From NCBI GenBank assembly GCA_937919625.1, contig CALFRK010000090.1, positions 1 through 51,033 on the forward strand: a stretch of DNA of 51,033 nt. The letters are read 5' to 3'. This document shows positions 17,489 through 25,889 of the stretch, one piece after another. Each line of letters opens with the position of its first letter. The stretch's first letter is position 1. This DNA comes from an uncultured Ilumatobacter sp. (GTDB lineage Bacteria; Actinomycetota; Acidimicrobiia; Acidimicrobiales; Ilumatobacteraceae). The notes under the pieces are model-generated. The model was given only the letters and a program-made list of their open reading frames with translations. It did no database searches and was not told the origin of the DNA. A program made the position numbers and the translations under genes.

Positions 17489-17707
17489 TCAGATGCGCCT
17501 GATCTCGACCAGAGTCGTCTTCTTCTTGCCGCTGCGCTTTCCCATCAGGAAGAAGATGATCAGTAGCAGTGTGACGCCGGCGGCGCCAATCGCGAGCATC
17601 GTGTTCTTCTTGCTCTCGATCTTGCCCTGAACGTCGCCCTGAAAGGCGCGCAGCTTACCCTCGAGGTCTTCGGGCGTAATCTTCGGGGAGGATTCGGTCT
17701 TGCTCAT
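17489..17707 (-). CDS. Small single-pass membrane protein
   Basis: 72-aa protein: a charged N-terminal half that may form a short coiled coil (PEDLEGKLRAFQGDVQGKIESKK), one membrane helix (MLAIGAAGVTLLLIIFFLMG) and a strongly basic end KRSGKKKTT. Its ATG overlaps the stop of the holin-like gene as ATGA. It probably works with that protein at the membrane, but no family was recognised with certainty. Confidence 0.65.
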   Translation of the reverse strand: MSKTESSPKITPEDLEGKLRAFQGDVQGKIESKKNTMLAIGAAGVTLLLIIFFLMGKRSGKKKTTLVEIRRI

Positions 17708-18045
17708 TTCTGCTCCTTGTCGAGGAACGTCTTGTTGATCCGTGTGATCGTGAAGACGAGGAGGGCGATACATGCGGCCATCACGATCAGATACGACAAC
17801 CAGGACAACCGTCCAGTCGCCGAACGATCCCATTCGCTCTGCAGCAGACGCAACAGACCGAGCAGTAGTAATGACAAACCGATGCCGAGCGATATCGCCC
17901 CGGCCGCACCGAAAGCGATCCAACGACCAGCGCCCTTGAGCGGGCCGACGGTCTCCTGCTTGGCGTACGTCTTGACATAGTCGATCACCTCGCCAATCGA
18001 GGCTTGTTCGCTGCGCGAGGGAGTGTCCGGCGTGTCGTCAACCAT
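17704..18045 (-). CDS. Holin-X-like (phage holin superfamily) membrane protein
   Basis: 113-aa protein resembling the chromosomal actinobacterial Holin-X family: an N-terminal amphipathic part (IGEVIDYVKTYAKQETVGPLKGAGRW), then two membrane helices (IAFGAAGAISLGIGLSLLLLG and SWLSYLIVMAACIALLVFT) and a short charged tail. Despite the name these are usually housekeeping genes, and no phage gene is nearby. It is coupled by ATGA to the next small membrane protein and starts 12 bases after the LON-domain gene. Confidence 0.65.
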   Translation of the reverse strand: MVDDTPDTPSRSEQASIGEVIDYVKTYAKQETVGPLKGAGRWIAFGAAGAISLGIGLSLLLLGLLRLLQSEWDRSATGRLSWLSYLIVMAACIALLVFTITRINKTFLDKEQK

Positions 18046-18057
18046 GACATGTTTCTA

Positions 18058-18678
18058 TCACGGCGAACGGAATTCCAGCACAGCCGCCGCGTCATCAAGC
18101 ACCTCGGTCAGCACCTCGATGCGCTCGGTGAGGCCGGGGGCGGCAAGCAGACGATGCCGATCTGCTGCTCCCAGCGGTGACAGCGATCCAAGGTGGTACA
18201 CAGCGATCCGCGGGTCAATTCCGATCTCGGCGTCGGGCGGCGGCGTGATCTCGCCAAGAGAGCGAACGATTTCGTTGAGTTCTCGAACACGTCGATGAAG
18301 TGCCTCAATTTCGGCCAGTGCCACGTTCGAGTCGTTCTCGTCTGGCCACAAGTCGAGGTCGGCGAGCGGGTAAGGATCGTCGGGCAACCAGCTATTGACC
18401 CGAATTCGCTCCGTGCCCACAGCGGCCAAGACATAACGACCGTCAGGCGTGACCTGCATGTCGATGATCCGGGCGATCGTGCCGATCGTGGCGCGTTTGT
18501 CGCCACCACCGACCTCGTTCCCACGTTCGATCATCGTCACCCCGAACTCGGGTGGGTTCACGTCGTCACGCAGGATGTCCTGAATCATCTGGCGATAGCG
18601 AGGCTCGAACACCTGCAACGGAAGCACGGCACCGGGTAGCAGGGTGGTCCCCAGAGGAAACATCGGCATCACCGCCAT
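18058..18678 (-). CDS. LON substrate-binding domain protein (no ATPase or protease domain)
   Basis: 206-aa protein consisting only of the Lon N-terminal domain: MPMFPLGTTLLPGAVLPLQVFEPRYRQMIQDIL is the diagnostic start, followed by FGVTMIERGNEVGGGD, GTIARIIDMQVTPDGRYVLAAVGTERIRV and a helical C-terminus. The AAA and Ser-Lys protease parts of Lon are absent, and this is a known stand-alone arrangement. It may act in protein quality control, perhaps as an adaptor, but its partners are unknown. Confidence 0.85.
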   Translation of the reverse strand: MAVMPMFPLGTTLLPGAVLPLQVFEPRYRQMIQDILRDDVNPPEFGVTMIERGNEVGGGDKRATIGTIARIIDMQVTPDGRYVLAAVGTERIRVNSWLPDDPYPLADLDLWPDENDSNVALAEIEALHRRVRELNEIVRSLGEITPPPDAEIGIDPRIAVYHLGSLSPLGAADRHRLLAAPGLTERIEVLTEVLDDAAAVLEFRSP

Positions 18679-18707
18679 TTGAGAGACACTACAAACGTCG
18701 GTCGGGC

Positions 18708-20162
18708 TCAGCGCGGCGCAAACGCGTCGATGTCGGGTTCGATTACGATCGGGAAGTCGTCGATCAGGGCCACAACACCTGACCAGACCGGCCCGTACAC
18801 CGCCAGATGATCGACCCCTTCGCCGTTCAACACAAGCGAGAAATCGATCTGGACGTTGCTTTCTGACGGCTGCGAACCCGTCAGCGATTTGACGTCGGTC
18901 AGGGTTCCTGTCTTGGCCTGAAGGCGACCTTCAGCCTTGGTTCCGAGCAACTGCGGGGCGAGCGTGCCGTCGCGACCCGCCACGGGGAGCAGATCTCTGA
19001 GCTGGTCGGAGACCGGCGTCGACGCCACGATCGCCGCCAGAGCCGCGCAAGTAGCCCGATTGTCACGGCTGAGCCCCGATCCGTCCTGAAGTTCGACACC
19101 GTCGAGCGGCACGTCCCAGGCCGCCAGCGTGGCACGGATCGCACCAAGACCCGCCGTCCGTGTGCCCTGCCCGGCTGCGACATAGCCGATCTCCTTGACC
19201 AGCATCTCGGCGGTGTTGTTATCGCTGGTGTGCAGCATCTCGACCAGTACTTCGGTCAACGGGTGCGACTCGATCAGTGCGAGGGTGGTGAACCCGGCGT
19301 CGACCGGTCGCGACTGGTTGGCTGGCGATCCAGTGATCGTGATGCCCCTGGCGATCAGCATGTCATAGAAAATCCGAGCGGCCGATCGGCTGGGGTTGAG
19401 TCCATAGTCGCCGTTGTCTATCAGCCCGTCGTTGATCAATAACGCGTCGTATGGGCCAGCATCCCTGTTGGTGATCTCGCTTCCCCAGCTCGGGGCCCGG
19501 AACTCGTCGTCGTAGCGGCTGCCGTCGCCGACGACGTCGCCTTCGATCGTCGTGATTCCGAGAATTTCGATCTGGTTGACGAGCGTGTCGAGAGCGGTCG
19601 TATTGAACGCCGGATACCTCAGAGGGTCGGGCACGTCCGCGGTTCGAAGCACCGGATCACCACCGCCGACCAGAAAGACATCTCCGGCGATCACCCCGCC
19701 CGCTGGGGGCGGTGACTGCAGCTCGGTCCGGAATCGATAGTCAGGGCCCAAAATGTCGAGCGCCACGGCAGCCACGAACAACTTCTGGTTGCTGGCGGGC
19801 ACGACTGGCAGCTCAGCGTTCAGTTCGGCGATCACCTCGCCATCATCGAGCAGCCGAACACAGCTCGCTTCGCCAATCTCGTCGGCCAGCGCCTCGACTC
19901 GTTCGGCGAAGGCAAGGTTCGACGCGACTTCGGCGACGAGTTTGGCGAGCGGCGACGGGTGCCGCCGATACGACAGCAGTGCCGTGTCGAGCACACCGAC
20001 TGGGGGCGGAGGCAGCGTCGTGGTGGTTGTCGTGGTCGGCGGCGGAACATTCGCCTCGGCGTACTGCCAAACCCCCGCCAAACCGATCGCCGGCACGGCG
20101 GCCAGGGCAGTCAACATTGCAATGGGTAATGCCCGTCGAGATGACCGGCCGGTGCGGGTCAT
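18708..20162 (-). CDS. dacB: D-alanyl-D-alanine carboxypeptidase/endopeptidase (PBP4 family), copy 2
   Basis: Periplasmic or extracytoplasmic serine peptidase trimming cell-wall peptides. After an N-terminal membrane anchor (about residues 11-32) comes a Thr/Pro linker (PPPTTTTTTTLPPPP). The active-site motifs are SNQK (Ser124, Lys127), SDNNTAE and KTGTLTDVKSL. The 484-aa size and the insert with GDGSRYDDEFRAPSWG fit class C PBP4. The ATG at 20162 overlaps the stop of the first copy as ATGA, so the two are coupled tandem paralogues. Confidence 0.9.
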   Translation of the reverse strand: MTRTGRSSRRALPIAMLTALAAVPAIGLAGVWQYAEANVPPPTTTTTTTLPPPPVGVLDTALLSYRRHPSPLAKLVAEVASNLAFAERVEALADEIGEASCVRLLDDGEVIAELNAELPVVPASNQKLFVAAVALDILGPDYRFRTELQSPPPAGGVIAGDVFLVGGGDPVLRTADVPDPLRYPAFNTTALDTLVNQIEILGITTIEGDVVGDGSRYDDEFRAPSWGSEITNRDAGPYDALLINDGLIDNGDYGLNPSRSAARIFYDMLIARGITITGSPANQSRPVDAGFTTLALIESHPLTEVLVEMLHTSDNNTAEMLVKEIGYVAAGQGTRTAGLGAIRATLAAWDVPLDGVELQDGSGLSRDNRATCAALAAIVASTPVSDQLRDLLPVAGRDGTLAPQLLGTKAEGRLQAKTGTLTDVKSLTGSQPSESNVQIDFSLVLNGEGVDHLAVYGPVWSGVVALIDDFPIVIEPDIDAFAPR

Positions 20163-21634
20163 CGTGGGCCGAGTACCAGCGGGCTGGCGACGGCAGGGAA
20201 CGAGTTCAACCCGTTCACTAGATCGACCCACAGCGGCCGGTATTCGCTCTGGTCCGAGATCGTCGGACCGTTGAGGATCAGGGTGTACTCGATAGCTCCC
20301 CCGCCGTCGACCGGCAGATAACCCGAGAGTGCTTTCACGGCAGGCGGATCTTCGTTGAATGGTGGGTTGTTCAGCGTGCCAGTCTTTCCCCGCAATCTTC
20401 CGACGACCGGGGTGTCACCGAAGATGTCGGTCAGGGTGCCGGTCTGACCGGCGATCGCCATTCCGCCCCCAACCGGGCTGTCAAACCCCACGTGCTGGAG
20501 CACCCCCAACAAGGTGTTGCAAGTGATCCGGTTGTCGAGGCTGAGACCGCTACCGTCGCCCAACTGCAGACCTGTGGTGTCGATACCCCAGGAGGCGACG
20601 GTGGCACCGATCGCGTCGAGGCCGGCCTGTCGTGTGCCAACGCCCGCCGTGGCCAGCCCGATTTCTTTGACCATCAACTCTGCGGTGTTGTTGTCGCTGT
20701 TTGTCAACATCTCCTCGATCACGTCGGTGATCGGCAACGACTCGATCGAGGCCAACTCTGGTGCGCCAGCGGGAGCGACCCCTGTACCCGAGCCGCCCGT
20801 GACAGTGATCCCCTGCTCGGACAGTATCCGTGCGAACTCGCGTGCCCCAGTTTCGTTTGGGTCGGCACCGCGCTGGTCGTCACCCAACACCCGCGAGTCG
20901 TTGACCAGCAATGCGTCATAGGGCCCCGCCTCGAGGCCGGCGACGCCGCCGCCCCAGCCGGGGGCGTAGAACTCGTCGTCGTATCGGCTGCCGTCGCCAC
21001 GCACCACGCCCTCAATCTGCGTAACCCCGGCAGCCGCGACGTCGCGGGCCAGTTGATCGAGCGACGTGATGTTGAATGCCCGAAACCGGTCGAGGCCCGA
21101 GTCGGAATACCACTCGCCCGACAGCACCGGGTCACCTCCGCCGACGAGATACACGTCGCCGTTGATCACTCCGCCCGACGGCGCTGGTCCGACCACCTTG
21201 GTGGTGTACCGAAACGAGTCGCCGAGCGCATCGAGCGCAACCGCAGCGACCAAAATCTTCATGTTGCTGGCGGGAATTACAGCCAGGTCAAGATTTGACG
21301 CACCGACCAGCCGACCGTCGAGTGAAACAGCAGCGCACGAACGCTCATTGACCGCAGTCATCAACGGCCGCAAAGCAGTCTCGAACGATGTCACGTTCAG
21401 CCGCCGAGACAGTTCGCCGGCCGAGCGGCGAAACGACAACAAGCCGGTGCTCAACGCCGGCTCGGGTGTCGGAACCGCGATCGGCGTCTCGAGTTGCGCA
21501 GGCACGGCATCCTGGCCGTTCTGATGGCGACCGTCTGCCCAACGCCAAACCCCCCACAGCAGCACTGCAGGGACCAGCAGCACCATCGTAAGCACGATGA
21601 TCGGGCCGACCCGGGCGTTGTTGCGTGTCGTCAC
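20159..21634 (-). CDS. dacB: D-alanyl-D-alanine carboxypeptidase/endopeptidase (PBP4 family), copy 1
   Basis: First of two tandem PBP4-type enzymes. Membrane anchor at about residues 11-30, a Pro-rich linker, then SNMK (Ser123, Lys126), SDNNTAELMVKEIG and KTGTLNNPPFNED. Shared blocks with copy 2 (VYLVGGGDPVL, GDGSRYDDEF, GPYDALL.N, AARI-like helix) show they arose by duplication, but they have diverged clearly. The stop-start overlaps on both sides (with the CoA ligase upstream and copy 2 downstream) place it in the middle of an operon. Length 491 aa. Confidence 0.9.
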   Translation of the reverse strand: MTTRNNARVGPIIVLTMVLLVPAVLLWGVWRWADGRHQNGQDAVPAQLETPIAVPTPEPALSTGLLSFRRSAGELSRRLNVTSFETALRPLMTAVNERSCAAVSLDGRLVGASNLDLAVIPASNMKILVAAVALDALGDSFRYTTKVVGPAPSGGVINGDVYLVGGGDPVLSGEWYSDSGLDRFRAFNITSLDQLARDVAAAGVTQIEGVVRGDGSRYDDEFYAPGWGGGVAGLEAGPYDALLVNDSRVLGDDQRGADPNETGAREFARILSEQGITVTGGSGTGVAPAGAPELASIESLPITDVIEEMLTNSDNNTAELMVKEIGLATAGVGTRQAGLDAIGATVASWGIDTTGLQLGDGSGLSLDNRITCNTLLGVLQHVGFDSPVGGGMAIAGQTGTLTDIFGDTPVVGRLRGKTGTLNNPPFNEDPPAVKALSGYLPVDGGGAIEYTLILNGPTISDQSEYRPLWVDLVNGLNSFPAVASPLVLGPR

Positions 21635-23787
21635 TTCGAGCGCCGCTCCCAGTGGCGGGCGTACCGGTACATGTGTCCGAGGGCGACAACAGCACGATCG
21701 CCACTGGGATAGCAGAGCCGACCGGTCTCTCGCAGCGCAGTTGGCCCAGGATTATCTGGATCCGCAACGGCCAGCTCCGTGGCGAGCAGGATCGGTTTGC
21801 CGGTGCGCTCGCTCAGTTCGGCGGCAGCCTCAGCGAATCGACGGTCTTGCCGCTCGTGATACTCGACGATCCGATCCAGACCGTGATCAGGGAAGAACCC
21901 ACCTTCACGCATCATGCGAGCCTGGTTTGATTGGATCCCGAGCCCGATGAAGACGATCGCATCGACAGCGGGATAGTCGGCGATCAGGCCCATAACGGTC
22001 GGGATCGTGTCCCGTGTTTCGCCCCCGGCACAGTCGACCGGGTTGTTGCGACTCCAACGTGCGGGCAGGTGTTCGTCGATTGCTGCCAACAGGTCGGCGG
22101 GAAGTTCGAGCAGCTGCAGATCAGGGTCGCGGGTGATCGCGTCGGCGGTGATGACGCCCCACCCGCCGGCCGTGGTCAGAACAACTACGTTCGGGCCATT
22201 CGGCAACGGTTGTGTGGCAAATGTGGCGGCAGTTTCGAAGGCCTCATCAACGCTCATTGCCCGCGTGATTCCGTTGGCTCGGCAGGCGCCGTCGAACACC
22301 TTGTCGTCGGCTGCCAGGGCGCCGGTATGGCTGGCGGCCGCACGGGCACCGCCGGCCGTGGCGCCTCCCTTCAAGAGCACAAGCGGCTTCTGCGCCGCCG
22401 CCTGACCTAGCCGTCGCATCAGGCCTTCGCCATCGGTGATGCCCTCGACATAGGCCAACCCGACCGACGTGGCGTCGTCGGCTGCGTAGAAGCCGAGATA
22501 GTCGGCAACATCGACAGCCGCCGCGTTGCCGGCGGAAACCGCTCGGCTTATCCCGACCCCCGACGCCCGCGCCAGGTTGAGGAAGCTCGACACGAAGTTG
22601 CCCGACTGGCTGGCAACACCGATTCGGCCGACGGGAGGAAACGGCGCCACGATCTGTGCGCACAACTTGGCGGGGGTCGATACGACTCCTTGTCCGTTGG
22701 GACCCGCCAACAAAATCCCCAGCTCGTCGGCCAGGGCGACCAGCTCGCGCTCGGCGATTCTCCCGGCTTCGCCGGCTTCTCCATAACCGGCGGAGGTCAG
22801 AAATGCGGCCCGTATACCCTTGGCTGCGCACGCCCGAAGGATGTCGGGGTTGGTCGAGGCCGGTGTGCAGACGAACACCAAGTCGATCGAGTCGTCGGGC
22901 AGGACGGAGATATCGGCGACCGTTTGAACTCCGAGCACCACTTCGCTGTTCAGGTTGGTGGCGTACACGCCACCTTCGTAGCCGGAGGCGAGCAGATTGT
23001 GGAGCGACACAAAACCAAACTTGCCGGGGTGTGTGGAGGCGCCGGTGATCAAGACGCCCTTCGGGTCGAACAGCGCCCGGAATGCCTCGTCGGTCGGCCG
23101 CCGACGAACGGCCGCATCGACTGCGGCAGCCGGATTGCCGATCTCGACCAATGCGTCGACAGCCACGGGGACACCGGACGGCGTGACGATCAATGGGTTT
23201 ACGTCGACGCTGATGACATCGGGACGATCAACCGCGAGTTGGCCCAGCCCGACCAGCAGCGCTGCCACCGCGTTGCGGTCGACGGCAGCCTCGCCGCGAA
23301 ACTCGCCCAACAACATCTGGGTTGCCAAACCATCGATCATCTCGTGGGCGGTGACCTCGTCGAGCGGCGCCGGGCGGAACACGACATCGGCGATCGCTTC
23401 GGCCAGGATGCCACCGAGACCGAGCATCACGGTCGGTCCGAACTGCTGGTCGCGCAGCAAGCCGACGATCAGCTCGCGGTTGCCAGCGATCATCTGAGCG
23501 ACCAGCACTCTGACCTCGCCGTCGTCAGAGGTAGCAGCAGCCAGCAGCTCCGAGGCGGCAGCTTTGACATTGGCGGCGTCGACCAGGTTGAGCCGCACCA
23601 GCCCCCGCTCGGTTTTGTGAGCGATCGCCTCGCCCTCGAGCTTGGCGACCACCGGGTAGCCGATCTTGTCAGCTGCCGCCACAGCGTCGGCAACCGTGGC
23701 GACGACGCGTTCGTCGACGGTAGGTAGCCCGTACCGAACCAGCAAGACCTTCGACTCAGATTCAGAGAGCGTGGTGCCGGTAGTCAT
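21631..23787 (-). CDS. Acetate/acyl-CoA ligase (ADP-forming) family protein, fused beta-alpha
   Basis: 718-aa NDP-forming CoA ligase related to succinyl-CoA synthetase. The ATP-grasp (beta) part comes first (residues about 5-225, with YPVVAKLEGEAIAHKTERGLVRLNL and VMLGLGGILAE), followed by the CoA-binding fold (DPKGVLITGASTHPGKFGFVSLHNLL) and ligase domains with the phosphohistidine motif ASHTGALA. It would interconvert acyl-CoA, ADP and phosphate with acid and ATP; the substrate is unknown. It heads a minus-strand operon with the two PBP4 genes, which it overlaps by four bases. Confidence 0.88.
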   Translation of the reverse strand: MTTGTTLSESESKVLLVRYGLPTVDERVVATVADAVAAADKIGYPVVAKLEGEAIAHKTERGLVRLNLVDAANVKAAASELLAAATSDDGEVRVLVAQMIAGNRELIVGLLRDQQFGPTVMLGLGGILAEAIADVVFRPAPLDEVTAHEMIDGLATQMLLGEFRGEAAVDRNAVAALLVGLGQLAVDRPDVISVDVNPLIVTPSGVPVAVDALVEIGNPAAAVDAAVRRRPTDEAFRALFDPKGVLITGASTHPGKFGFVSLHNLLASGYEGGVYATNLNSEVVLGVQTVADISVLPDDSIDLVFVCTPASTNPDILRACAAKGIRAAFLTSAGYGEAGEAGRIAERELVALADELGILLAGPNGQGVVSTPAKLCAQIVAPFPPVGRIGVASQSGNFVSSFLNLARASGVGISRAVSAGNAAAVDVADYLGFYAADDATSVGLAYVEGITDGEGLMRRLGQAAAQKPLVLLKGGATAGGARAAASHTGALAADDKVFDGACRANGITRAMSVDEAFETAATFATQPLPNGPNVVVLTTAGGWGVITADAITRDPDLQLLELPADLLAAIDEHLPARWSRNNPVDCAGGETRDTIPTVMGLIADYPAVDAIVFIGLGIQSNQARMMREGGFFPDHGLDRIVEYHERQDRRFAEAAAELSERTGKPILLATELAVADPDNPGPTALRETGRLCYPSGDRAVVALGHMYRYARHWERRSK

Positions 23788-23846
23788 GCGCAGCCCACGG
23801 TAACCACCCCGCCGACCCGGATCTCGGCAATCGCCTCCGAAATCGA

Positions 23847-24488
23847 TCAGGGCACAAGAGCAGCGTGGAAGAACGCCACGATGTGCTCTTCACGTGCCGA
23901 AAGTGCCGACTCGGAGAGTGGCGCCACGTCGAGTAGCCCCTCGAGGAACGGCTCGTCGGAGAAGTAGCTGAGAAGTGCGCCGTAACCAGTGATCAGGAGT
24001 TGACGAGCATCCTGCGGAACGAAGTTGCCCGACTCCATCTCGCGCTCGAAGTAGTCGGCGGCGAGATCGAACATCGGACGCAAAACGCTGGCAAGGTCAA
24101 TCGCAAGATGTTGACCTCCGTCGATCGCTTCACGACGCACCATCCGTACATAGCTCGGGTTGTCGGCGAAGAAGCGAAACCCCGCCCGCAAGACCAGCTC
24201 GACCTTGTCCCAGCCGCGCCCGGGGGCACCGATCGCGCTCGCCAGACGTTCGAACCAATCGGACAAAAGGTGCTCGAAAACTTCCTGGTACAACGCCTCT
24301 TTCGACCCAAAATGGTGCAGCAAACTGGGGCGTCTGATCCCGACGCCGGCAGCGATGTCATTGAGCGATGTGCCCTCGTATCCCGATTGGGCGAAGCACG
24401 CCAGTGCCTCGCCAAGGATCTGTTCACGAGTCGATCTGTGTGCTGGTTCGGCGGCATCGGTTGCCGAAGCTGGCGATGGGGTGGACAT
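23847..24488 (-). CDS. TetR-family transcriptional regulator, probable desaturase repressor
   Basis: 213-aa regulator. The helix-turn-helix lies at about residues 20-65 (REQILGEALACFAQSGYEGTSLNDIAAGVGIRRPSLLHHFGSKEALYQEVF), followed by the helical ligand-binding domain. The ATG at 24488 is preferred to upstream in-frame starts that would overlap the divergent promoter. It is divergent from a fatty-acid desaturase, with a 16- to 18-bp palindrome between them, so it probably represses both itself and the desaturase in response to acyl-CoA, as DesT-like regulators do. Confidence 0.88.
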   Translation of the reverse strand: MSTPSPASATDAAEPAHRSTREQILGEALACFAQSGYEGTSLNDIAAGVGIRRPSLLHHFGSKEALYQEVFEHLLSDWFERLASAIGAPGRGWDKVELVLRAGFRFFADNPSYVRMVRREAIDGGQHLAIDLASVLRPMFDLAADYFEREMESGNFVPQDARQLLITGYGALLSYFSDEPFLEGLLDVAPLSESALSAREEHIVAFFHAALVP

Positions 24489-24525
24489 GCGAGTTGCCAG
24501 GCTAACAGGATCCGCAGCTGTCTGC

Positions 24526-24543
24526 CTACCGACCAGTAGGTAG
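24526..24543. promoter_or_regulatory. Palindromic operator for the TetR/desaturase pair
   Basis: CTACCGACCAGTAGGTAG fits the symmetric pattern TACCnACnnGTnGGTA, with weaker symmetry extending outward (CTG...CAG). It lies 38 bases upstream of the TetR ATG and 23 bases upstream of the desaturase ATG, overlapping the likely -35 region of the latter. Confidence 0.75.
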
Positions 24544-24547
24544 ACAG

Positions 24548-24556
24548 TGCTACACT
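24548..24556 (+). promoter_or_regulatory. Extended -10 element of the desaturase promoter
   Basis: TGCTACACT matches an extended -10 (TGn plus TACACT). Transcription would then start about 24563, almost at the ATG at 24566, implying a leaderless or very short-leader mRNA. The operator lies directly upstream, where a bound repressor would block polymerase. Confidence 0.45.
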
Positions 24557-24565
24557 CTGGGAGCA

Positions 24566-25327
24566 ATGCGCTACATACTGCTCGCACTGCTCGTCGGAGT
24601 CGGGGTCACCAACCTTGCCAATGTGTGCACCACGGTGTACTTACACCGAGGCCTCTCACATCGGGCGATCACATTCTCGAAGCCCACCCACGCCGTCTTC
24701 AAGATCCTGATCTGGCTCAGCGCCGGAATCAAGGTGCGTGAATGGGTTGCTGTGCACCGCAAACATCACGCCCACACCGATACGCCCGACGACCCGCACT
24801 CGCCCGCCATCAGTGGCTGGAAGACGGTGCAAATCAAGAATCTGGCGATGTACCGCAAAGCCGCACACGATCAGGTCAACGTCGACAAGTACGCCAAAGA
24901 CCTCGCCCCCACCAAGTGGGATCGGTACCTATTCGACTATTCGGCGCTCGGTCTGCTTCTCGGCGCAGCCTTGTTGATGCTGCTCTTCGGCTGGCGGGTG
25001 GGGCTACTGGCGGCGTTCATCCACGTCAACTACTACCTGGCCGGATCGGCCGCCGTGAATGCGATCGGTCATCATTTCGGCAGACGCCCTTACGCCAACT
25101 CGGGGACGAACCTCCAGTGGCTGGCATTCGTCACGGCCGGCGAGGGATTGCACAACAATCACCACGCCGCCCCCACGTCGGCCAAGCTTGCCCACCGCTG
25201 GTACGAGATCGATCCAGGCTGGTTCGTGATCAAGCCACTCACTTGGATGCGGCTGGCCAAGGTTCGGTTGAGCGAGCTGCGGCTCGCCCCCTCACAAACA
25301 CCAAACACGCCGGCCAACGCCGCCTGA
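24566..25327 (+). CDS. Fatty-acid desaturase (acyl-CoA Delta9-type)
   Basis: Membrane di-iron enzyme that adds a double bond to acyl chains. The three His boxes are HRGLSH (27-32), HRKHHAH (64-70) and HNNHH in the C-terminal half, set between hydrophobic helices at the N-terminus and around residues 130-160. Length is 253 aa, which suits the short bacterial stearoyl-CoA-type desaturases without a fused cytochrome b5. It is probably repressed by the divergent TetR protein through the palindrome at 24526-24543. It converges on sodN. Confidence 0.92.
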   Translation: MRYILLALLVGVGVTNLANVCTTVYLHRGLSHRAITFSKPTHAVFKILIWLSAGIKVREWVAVHRKHHAHTDTPDDPHSPAISGWKTVQIKNLAMYRKAAHDQVNVDKYAKDLAPTKWDRYLFDYSALGLLLGAALLMLLFGWRVGLLAAFIHVNYYLAGSAAVNAIGHHFGRRPYANSGTNLQWLAFVTAGEGLHNNHHAAPTSAKLAHRWYEIDPGWFVIKPLTWMRLAKVRLSELRLAPSQTPNTPANAA

Positions 25328-25382
25328 ACCCGTGTGAGTCGGCGGCGCCTACCGGCGTCGATGGAATCAGAGTATTGGTGGA

Positions 25383-25805
25383 TCAGTTTGGCGGATAGAC
25401 GCCCATCGCCTTGGCCTTCTCGGTCTGCCAGAACACGTCGGCGATGCCGTCGATCATGTCGAGCAGCTTCTGACCGGCAGCCGGCTCGGTCGACTTCTTG
25501 ACCTCACCAGCCTGATGGATGGCATCCCAGAACATCTGGTGCAAGTTGGGGAACTGAGCGAAGTGATCGGGGGCGAAGAAGTCGGCCCAGAGCACCATCA
25601 GGTGATGCTTGACCTCCTCGGCGCGCTGTTCTTTGACCACTATGCAGCGGGTACGGAAGTGATCATCATCGGAATCCTGGTACTTCTGGGCCGTCTTCAT
25701 ACACGACAGCGCCTCGATCTTGGCCTGGGCGGGGTCGTACACGCCGCAATACAGGTCACAGTGGGCATGGGCCACGGTCGCGTTTGCGAACAGGTGGTTC
25801 AACAT
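25383..25805 (-). CDS. sodN: Nickel superoxide dismutase, variant nickel hook
   Basis: Disproportionates superoxide using a nickel ion held by the first residues of the mature chain. A 14-residue propeptide (MLNHLFANATVAHA) precedes HCDLYCGVYDPAQAKIEA. His1, Cys2 and Cys6 of the mature protein are present, but position 5, usually Pro (HCDLPCG), is Tyr here; the codon TAT at 25749-25751 is unambiguous. The rest is a normal 4-helix NiSOD, including KEQRAEEVKHH and LWADFFAP. The AAGGAG site is well placed. The maturation protease SodX is encoded divergently. Confidence 0.92.
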   Translation of the reverse strand: MLNHLFANATVAHAHCDLYCGVYDPAQAKIEALSCMKTAQKYQDSDDDHFRTRCIVVKEQRAEEVKHHLMVLWADFFAPDHFAQFPNLHQMFWDAIHQAGEVKKSTEPAAGQKLLDMIDGIADVFWQTEKAKAMGVYPPN

Positions 25806-25830
25806 CGGTGGTTCTCCTTTATGAGATCAA

Positions 25831-25852
25831 TACGTACTTGAATCAGTACGTA
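25831..25852. promoter_or_regulatory. Perfect inverted repeat between sodN and sodX
   Basis: TACGTACT and AGTACGTA are perfect 8-bp arms separated by 6 bases (TGAATC). It lies 26 bases upstream of the sodN ATG and 38 upstream of the sodX start, so one bound dimer could control both. It does not resemble the Streptomyces Nur (nickel) box TTGCA-N5-TGCAA, so the regulator is unknown. Confidence 0.6.
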
Positions 25853-25889
25853 AGGCGTCGGAACAGACCGCGAACATACACTTCCCATC

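Noticed and set aside
17489-18045. Holin-like protein as a sign of a prophage
   Set aside because: No other phage gene is near and the gene is packed into a housekeeping operon; Holin-X relatives are normal actinobacterial chromosome genes.
19978-20036. Tandem-repeat-like region (runs coding for Thr and Pro)
   Set aside because: It encodes the poly-Thr/Pro linker of the second PBP4 protein and is in frame; no separate repeat element.
22690-23727. A 345-codon open frame opposite the CoA ligase
   Set aside because: Antisense shadow of a clearly recognisable protein; no start signal or motif.
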